A DNA stretch of 64,000 nt from QZLE01 sp033852075 (lineage in GTDB: Bacteria > Pseudomonadota > Gammaproteobacteria > QZLD01): positions 62,001-126,000 of the forward strand of contig JAWSVC010000012.1 in NCBI GenBank assembly GCA_033852075.1, written 5' to 3'. Below, piece by piece: positions 60,297 through 64,000 of this stretch (position 1 is the first letter of the stretch; every line of letters begins with the position of its first letter). A program made the position numbers and the translations under genes. A model generated the notes under the pieces. The model was not told where the DNA came from. It made no database searches and saw only the letters and a list, made by a program, of their open reading frames with translations.

Positions 60297-63200
60297 ATGA
60301 AAATTAATATTTATTATCGAAATAACGCATTGCTGGTTTTCGGGATTATTTTAGCGTTATTGTTGATTATTCCTTTGAATGAAGCTTGTGCCGATAACCG
60401 GTTTGCTGAGAGTGCTCGTAAGCTTATTTCTCGACAGGTTCCTGATAAGTCGGTATCTCAATCACTGAGCCTGAATGATCTTGATACCAAATTGAGATTA
60501 TTGGAAAGCGAAGTTGAAAAACATCAGCAGTCGGCAAAGTCTCTCCAGTCCATGAAATCAGCTCGGAGTATGGGATTGGTAAAAGAGCTGAAGGCTCAGA
60601 TAGTTAATTCCCGGCAAGCTGTATTGGGACAATTGGACAGTATGATAGATGAACTAAAGTCTCAGGACAAAGCTGATATGTCAGCTGGAGTTAATGTACT
60701 GAAACAACAGGTGCAATCCCGTTTTGATGAATTAGATGAATTGTTGGAACAGTTAGAAAATGAAAAAAACAGCGCCCGTAAAAATGAACTGTTTGAGAAT
60801 TTATCTGCTAAATTAAAACAATACAGGACAGCAAGAGATAAACCGCCGAAACTGAAAAGAAGAACAACCGATACTGAGAATAGTAATCAATTTGAAAAAT
60901 TTGAACGAAATAAGATTACTCAGACAGATGTTCAGGAACCTGTATATGCTCAATATGTAAAACCTCAAAAGATGCAATATTTTGCAGAAACCAAATCGTT
61001 GGCAATGGTGAGTGATGCCGGTGAGTGTAATTATACCAGCGCCGACCTGGATCCGCGGTATGAAACCGGATTAACCGATGAAATTAAGCAACTTGCGGCC
61101 GAACTGGATCATTCTCCGATAAAGATATTTGAATACGTTAGTAATGAAATCGATTTTGAGACCTATTGGGGAACGGTCAAAGGTGCTCACGCAACCCTGA
61201 TGAGCGGTGGCGGTAACTCAACCGATCAGGCGTCATTATTGATTGCATTGTTACGGGCATCCAATATACCGGCCAGATATGTAATGCTTAAAACCAGGTT
61301 TGATGATGAGTCCGGGCAGATGCTGTCCGACTGGATCGGAACACAGACCCCTTATGCCGCACTTAAAGTGGTTAATGCCGGTGTGATTCCAAGTTATTAT
61401 GCGCAGCCTGATGAACAGAGCGGTGAAGGGGCTGTTTATAGTTTTGCACATGTTGTGGCGGAAGCCTGTGTGCCGTATTCTGCATATCGTGGTTCCGGTG
61501 GTGATAATGCCGGTCATCGTTGGGTTGTATTGGATCCAAGCTTTGAGAAAAACCGGGTTACCAAGGGGGCTGATCTTCCCAAAGATATTGACATAACCGG
61601 TTATCTTGATCAGAGAACGCATCAAAAGGCGAGCGAGTATATTCTTGATAAGGCACTGACTGAAGTGCGGCAGGAAAATCCGAATATTTCGCTGGCCGAT
61701 GTCGGTATTCATCGTGAAAAGATCAAACAGTCCTATGAATTTCTGCCCAGTGGTTTGCCTTATCGTGTTGATAAGTTTCTGCCGTGGGCCGGAACCGAAT
61801 CGGCTGAAATCAGCAAGGTTCCCTATGATCATATGCAAACGGTAAGAGTAAAAGTGGGTGATCTTTTAAACCACTCTTATTTCTCTTATGCAAAGGCGAT
61901 GAAAACCATATCTGTGGGTTTTAGAAGCCTGGAAGTCGGAAACAATTTGGTGGATAGATTCGATTTTTCTGATGGAGGAGAAATAAATGGAAAATACTAT
62001 GACGGTTTTATTTATACGTGTGCTTCTTTACGTGGTTATGGATTATTATCACCGGATGTTAATGCTGTGATTCGTATAGATGGTAAGGAATCTATTGTAT
62101 CGTCAGGTGTTCGCCCGATATGTGGAGATAATTATAATCTTGATTTTAATGAAACAGTGACAGTAACCAGAGTTGAACCGGTTGATATACCCAATTATTC
62201 CAGCCGGACAGATTTGAGTGTAGAAGCCCAGACGTCGGTTGATATCCGCGATAGTGCAACCATCACCAATTATGCAGGCCGGGTATCAGATCAACTTCTG
62301 GAATTGCGAAAAAAGCAATATCTTGAGGCAGTCGGAGCGGACCCTGTCAAGGATCTGGACAGCCTGTTAAATATCGCCGGGCTTCATTTTCTGAATCGTT
62401 TTGCACAGGAGCTTGAGCCGTTTTATGGCGCGTATGATCATGTGGCGCGGAATTACGGCGGAATTGTAACGGCAAAAGGTTATCGTAAAGCCGAGTATAT
62501 CTTTGATATTCCATTTGCAATAGCGCCTTCGGGAATGGTAATTGGTGTTTTGGGGGCCAACTCAGCCGCACATGACGCTCAGGATGATGGAACGACGGAC
62601 ATTACCCGGAAAGGATGGGGATTTATTGGTTCTTCAAATGAACATATGCTTTGGCAGGAGCTGGCGGCGCTTGATGGAATAAGCACGGTTCGCGGATTGC
62701 AGTATGCCAATGAAGAGGGTATTGAGATCGTCACACTCGATTGTCAGGATGAGACAACCGAAGCAGCACGTTTAGGCTGTCTGGAATCCGATCCCGGGTA
62801 TCTGAAACTGACATCCAATTCCGATTCCGATTATAACTATCCGGAATCCGCTCTGGAAGATATCCGGGGTTGGGTGGTTGAAGAGAGTGCCAAAGTCACT
62901 TTGCCCCGGCAAATGTTAAATTATCAGGGCTGGATAGGGTTTGTGTATTCGCCAGAAAAACCCAATGGTGCAGCGGCATGGTTAATTGGGCAGGCTCATG
63001 GCGGGTATTGTGTAATGCCTGATGACTCTCAGCAAATTAATTATGTAAGTGATCTAGATGCCTATTATGATATTTCAGGTTTTCCGGAATATGATCAGAT
63101 TGACGATGAATTTTTTAACGATATATTTAATGGTGAATATAATTCTGCTCAAGGATATGGAGATACCCCGGGAGTTACTGTAACCGGTGGTGATCCGGTG

Positions 63201-64000
63201 AATCTGTTCAATGGAAATATGTATCATACCGAGACCGATATCAGCCTTAAGGGAGTCGGTATAGGTCTGGTGTTTTCCCGTACTTATAACAGCCTTTCTC
63301 AAATAGATGGTCCTATGGGGTTCGGTTGGACTCACTCTTACAATCATTACTTGAAATTTGAAGATGATAACTTCAATTTTGAGCGTGATGATGACGATAG
63401 TGATGATGTGTCATCGAGCTTTCGGTGGGTTGATGGGGATGGATCAAGTAAGTTTATCTCTTTCACCAATAAAACCGAACAGAATGGTATTGGGTTTGCC
63501 GATTTCGAAACTCCGGAAGGGTTCGATTTCAAGGTAACGCAGAAAGACAATGGCGCCATTGTCATTACGGAAACAACCGGGTTGGTATATACGTTTGCGG
63601 CTCCCGGTAACTGGGATATAAGTACGGTTGTTAAACTGTTATCAATTTCCGACCGTTTTGGAAATACTTTGAGTCTGCATTATTCAGCTAATGATGAACT
63701 GGACTATGTTGAAGATTCACTTGGGCGCAGGTTAGAGTTTAGTTATGAAGAAGGGAGGATTGCGACAGTTGAAGATTGGGACGGACATATCCACGAATAT
63801 CGGTATGACGGATCGGGGAATCTGACTGAATATTACACGCCGCTTGCCACTCAAGGGGCAATGTCTCCTACACTTTATAACTACTATACTGAAGCGGATG
63901 GTTCAAAGAAAGAACATAAACTGAAATCTTTTACCTATCCAAATAGTAATAAAACAACATTTGAGTATTATGCGGACGGTCGGGCGTTCCGTCACTACAA
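60297..64000 (+). CDS. Exported RHS-family protein with transglutaminase-like domain (3' end missing)
   Basis: Open from ATG 60297 to the window end, at least 1234 codons. Signal peptide (1-33), coiled-coil stretch (about 50-200), transglutaminase-like domain (about 265-415). Its core GGGNSTDQASLLIALLRAS lacks the catalytic Cys, but HRWVVLDPSF keeps His and Asp. From about 960 on, the DUF6531/RHS entry GGDPVNLFNGNMYH is followed by YD-type repeats. RHS proteins of this kind form shells around C-terminal toxins or act as adhesins. The C-terminus, which would tell, is outside the window. The region is GC-richer than its surroundings. Confidence 0.85.
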   Translation, partial: MKINIYYRNNALLVFGIILALLLIIPLNEACADNRFAESARKLISRQVPDKSVSQSLSLNDLDTKLRLLESEVEKHQQSAKSLQSMKSARSMGLVKELKAQIVNSRQAVLGQLDSMIDELKSQDKADMSAGVNVLKQQVQSRFDELDELLEQLENEKNSARKNELFENLSAKLKQYRTARDKPPKLKRRTTDTENSNQFEKFERNKITQTDVQEPVYAQYVKPQKMQYFAETKSLAMVSDAGECNYTSADLDPRYETGLTDEIKQLAAELDHSPIKIFEYVSNEIDFETYWGTVKGAHATLMSGGGNSTDQASLLIALLRASNIPARYVMLKTRFDDESGQMLSDWIGTQTPYAALKVVNAGVIPSYYAQPDEQSGEGAVYSFAHVVAEACVPYSAYRGSGGDNAGHRWVVLDPSFEKNRVTKGADLPKDIDITGYLDQRTHQKASEYILDKALTEVRQENPNISLADVGIHREKIKQSYEFLPSGLPYRVDKFLPWAGTESAEISKVPYDHMQTVRVKVGDLLNHSYFSYAKAMKTISVGFRSLEVGNNLVDRFDFSDGGEINGKYYDGFIYTCASLRGYGLLSPDVNAVIRIDGKESIVSSGVRPICGDNYNLDFNETVTVTRVEPVDIPNYSSRTDLSVEAQTSVDIRDSATITNYAGRVSDQLLELRKKQYLEAVGADPVKDLDSLLNIAGLHFLNRFAQELEPFYGAYDHVARNYGGIVTAKGYRKAEYIFDIPFAIAPSGMVIGVLGANSAAHDAQDDGTTDITRKGWGFIGSSNEHMLWQELAALDGISTVRGLQYANEEGIEIVTLDCQDETTEAARLGCLESDPGYLKLTSNSDSDYNYPESALEDIRGWVVEESAKVTLPRQMLNYQGWIGFVYSPEKPNGAAAWLIGQAHGGYCVMPDDSQQINYVSDLDAYYDISGFPEYDQIDDEFFNDIFNGEYNSAQGYGDTPGVTVTGGDPVNLFNGNMYHTETDISLKGVGIGLVFSRTYNSLSQIDGPMGFGWTHSYNHYLKFEDDNFNFERDDDDSDDVSSSFRWVDGDGSSKFISFTNKTEQNGIGFADFETPEGFDFKVTQKDNGAIVITETTGLVYTFAAPGNWDISTVVKLLSISDRFGNTLSLHYSANDELDYVEDSLGRRLEFSYEEGRIATVEDWDGHIHEYRYDGSGNLTEYYTPLATQGAMSPTLYNYYTEADGSKKEHKLKSFTYPNSNKTTFEYYADGRAFRHY

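Noticed and set aside
61251..61838. Minus-strand open frame of 195 codons inside the RHS gene
   Set aside because: The plus strand holds a signal-peptide RHS/transglutaminase-like protein in one unbroken frame. The minus-strand product has no family features.
1..64000. tRNA, rRNA or tmRNA genes
   Set aside because: No cloverleaf with the GTTCRA T-loop pattern or rRNA core sequence was noticed. A covariance-model scan would be decisive.

Overview
The window is AT-rich bacterial chromosome. It most likely comes from an anaerobic or microaerophilic Pseudomonadota, probably a gammaproteobacterium. Points for this are an oadA-oadB decarboxylase pair, rpsO-pnp order, glnK-amt behind a sigma-54-type promoter, a TIGR02647-type small protein, a BPSS1780-type membrane protein, and a GlyGly-CTERM exoenzyme with thrombospondin type-3 repeats. 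The lifestyle is read from rubrerythrin, desulfoferrodoxin, rubredoxin, NADH:rubredoxin reductase, an [FeFe]-hydrogenase with HydG, a Rex repressor and a giant 2-hydroxyacyl-CoA dehydratase activase-type protein. No rRNA, tRNA, prophage, CRISPR array or transposase gene was seen.

Layout. 1-1587: end of a biotin-carrying decarboxylase subunit, then oadB. 1692-4445: rpsO and pnp. 4637-6842: a small Arg-rich protein, then a ferredoxin-like gene divergent from rubrerythrin and desulfoferrodoxin around a perfect FNR-type box. 6927-8584: amt and glnK. 8923-11535: a BarA-type hybrid kinase. 11744-16971: thioredoxin, then an RND exporter, a LolA-like protein and a beta-barrel protein. 17185-20666: an oxidative-stress cluster of ferritin, PrxQ, thioredoxin, rubredoxin reductase, a ferritin-like protein and rubredoxin (a 53-residue gene). 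20801-22357: K+ channel and glutamine amidotransferase. 22531-29716: a NuoE/NuoF-fused flavoprotein subunit, the [FeFe]-hydrogenase subunit, HydG, a nuclease-like protein, a TM1266-like regulator and an HTH-2TM regulator.

29925-35780 is the most unusual part. A four-gene cassette of fabI followed by three MaoC hotdog dehydratase genes occurs twice in tandem, 5' of a convergent rex. In both copies the first MaoC has Asn for the catalytic Asp, the second has Pro for the catalytic His, and the third keeps both residues. This resembles the division of labour in mycobacterial HadABC and suggests heteromeric dehydratases coupled to an enoyl reductase.

36256-48316 holds an alpha/beta hydrolase, a TIGR02647 protein, a YgjP-type metallopeptidase, a secreted PHB-depolymerase-type esterase (with a 105-base assembly gap in its repeats), a RES-Xre toxin-antitoxin pair, a DUF805 protein with a pilin-like tail, Tex, GlgC and a BPSS1780-type membrane protein. 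48439-48653 is a MITE-like element with 18-bp inverted ends and a 10-bp target duplication. 48782-53182 is the giant activase-type protein, divergent from a MetX-like hydrolase and a GAF hybrid kinase. 57289-64000 is a run of exported proteins: two small ones of 116 residues, an alpha-toroid/TSP3 protein and an RHS protein with a transglutaminase-like domain that runs off the window.

A plausible physiology is a fermentative, hydrogen-metabolising anaerobe with NADH-fed peroxide and superoxide reduction, and with redox-linked control (FNR-type boxes, Rex) of hydrogen and lipid metabolism.
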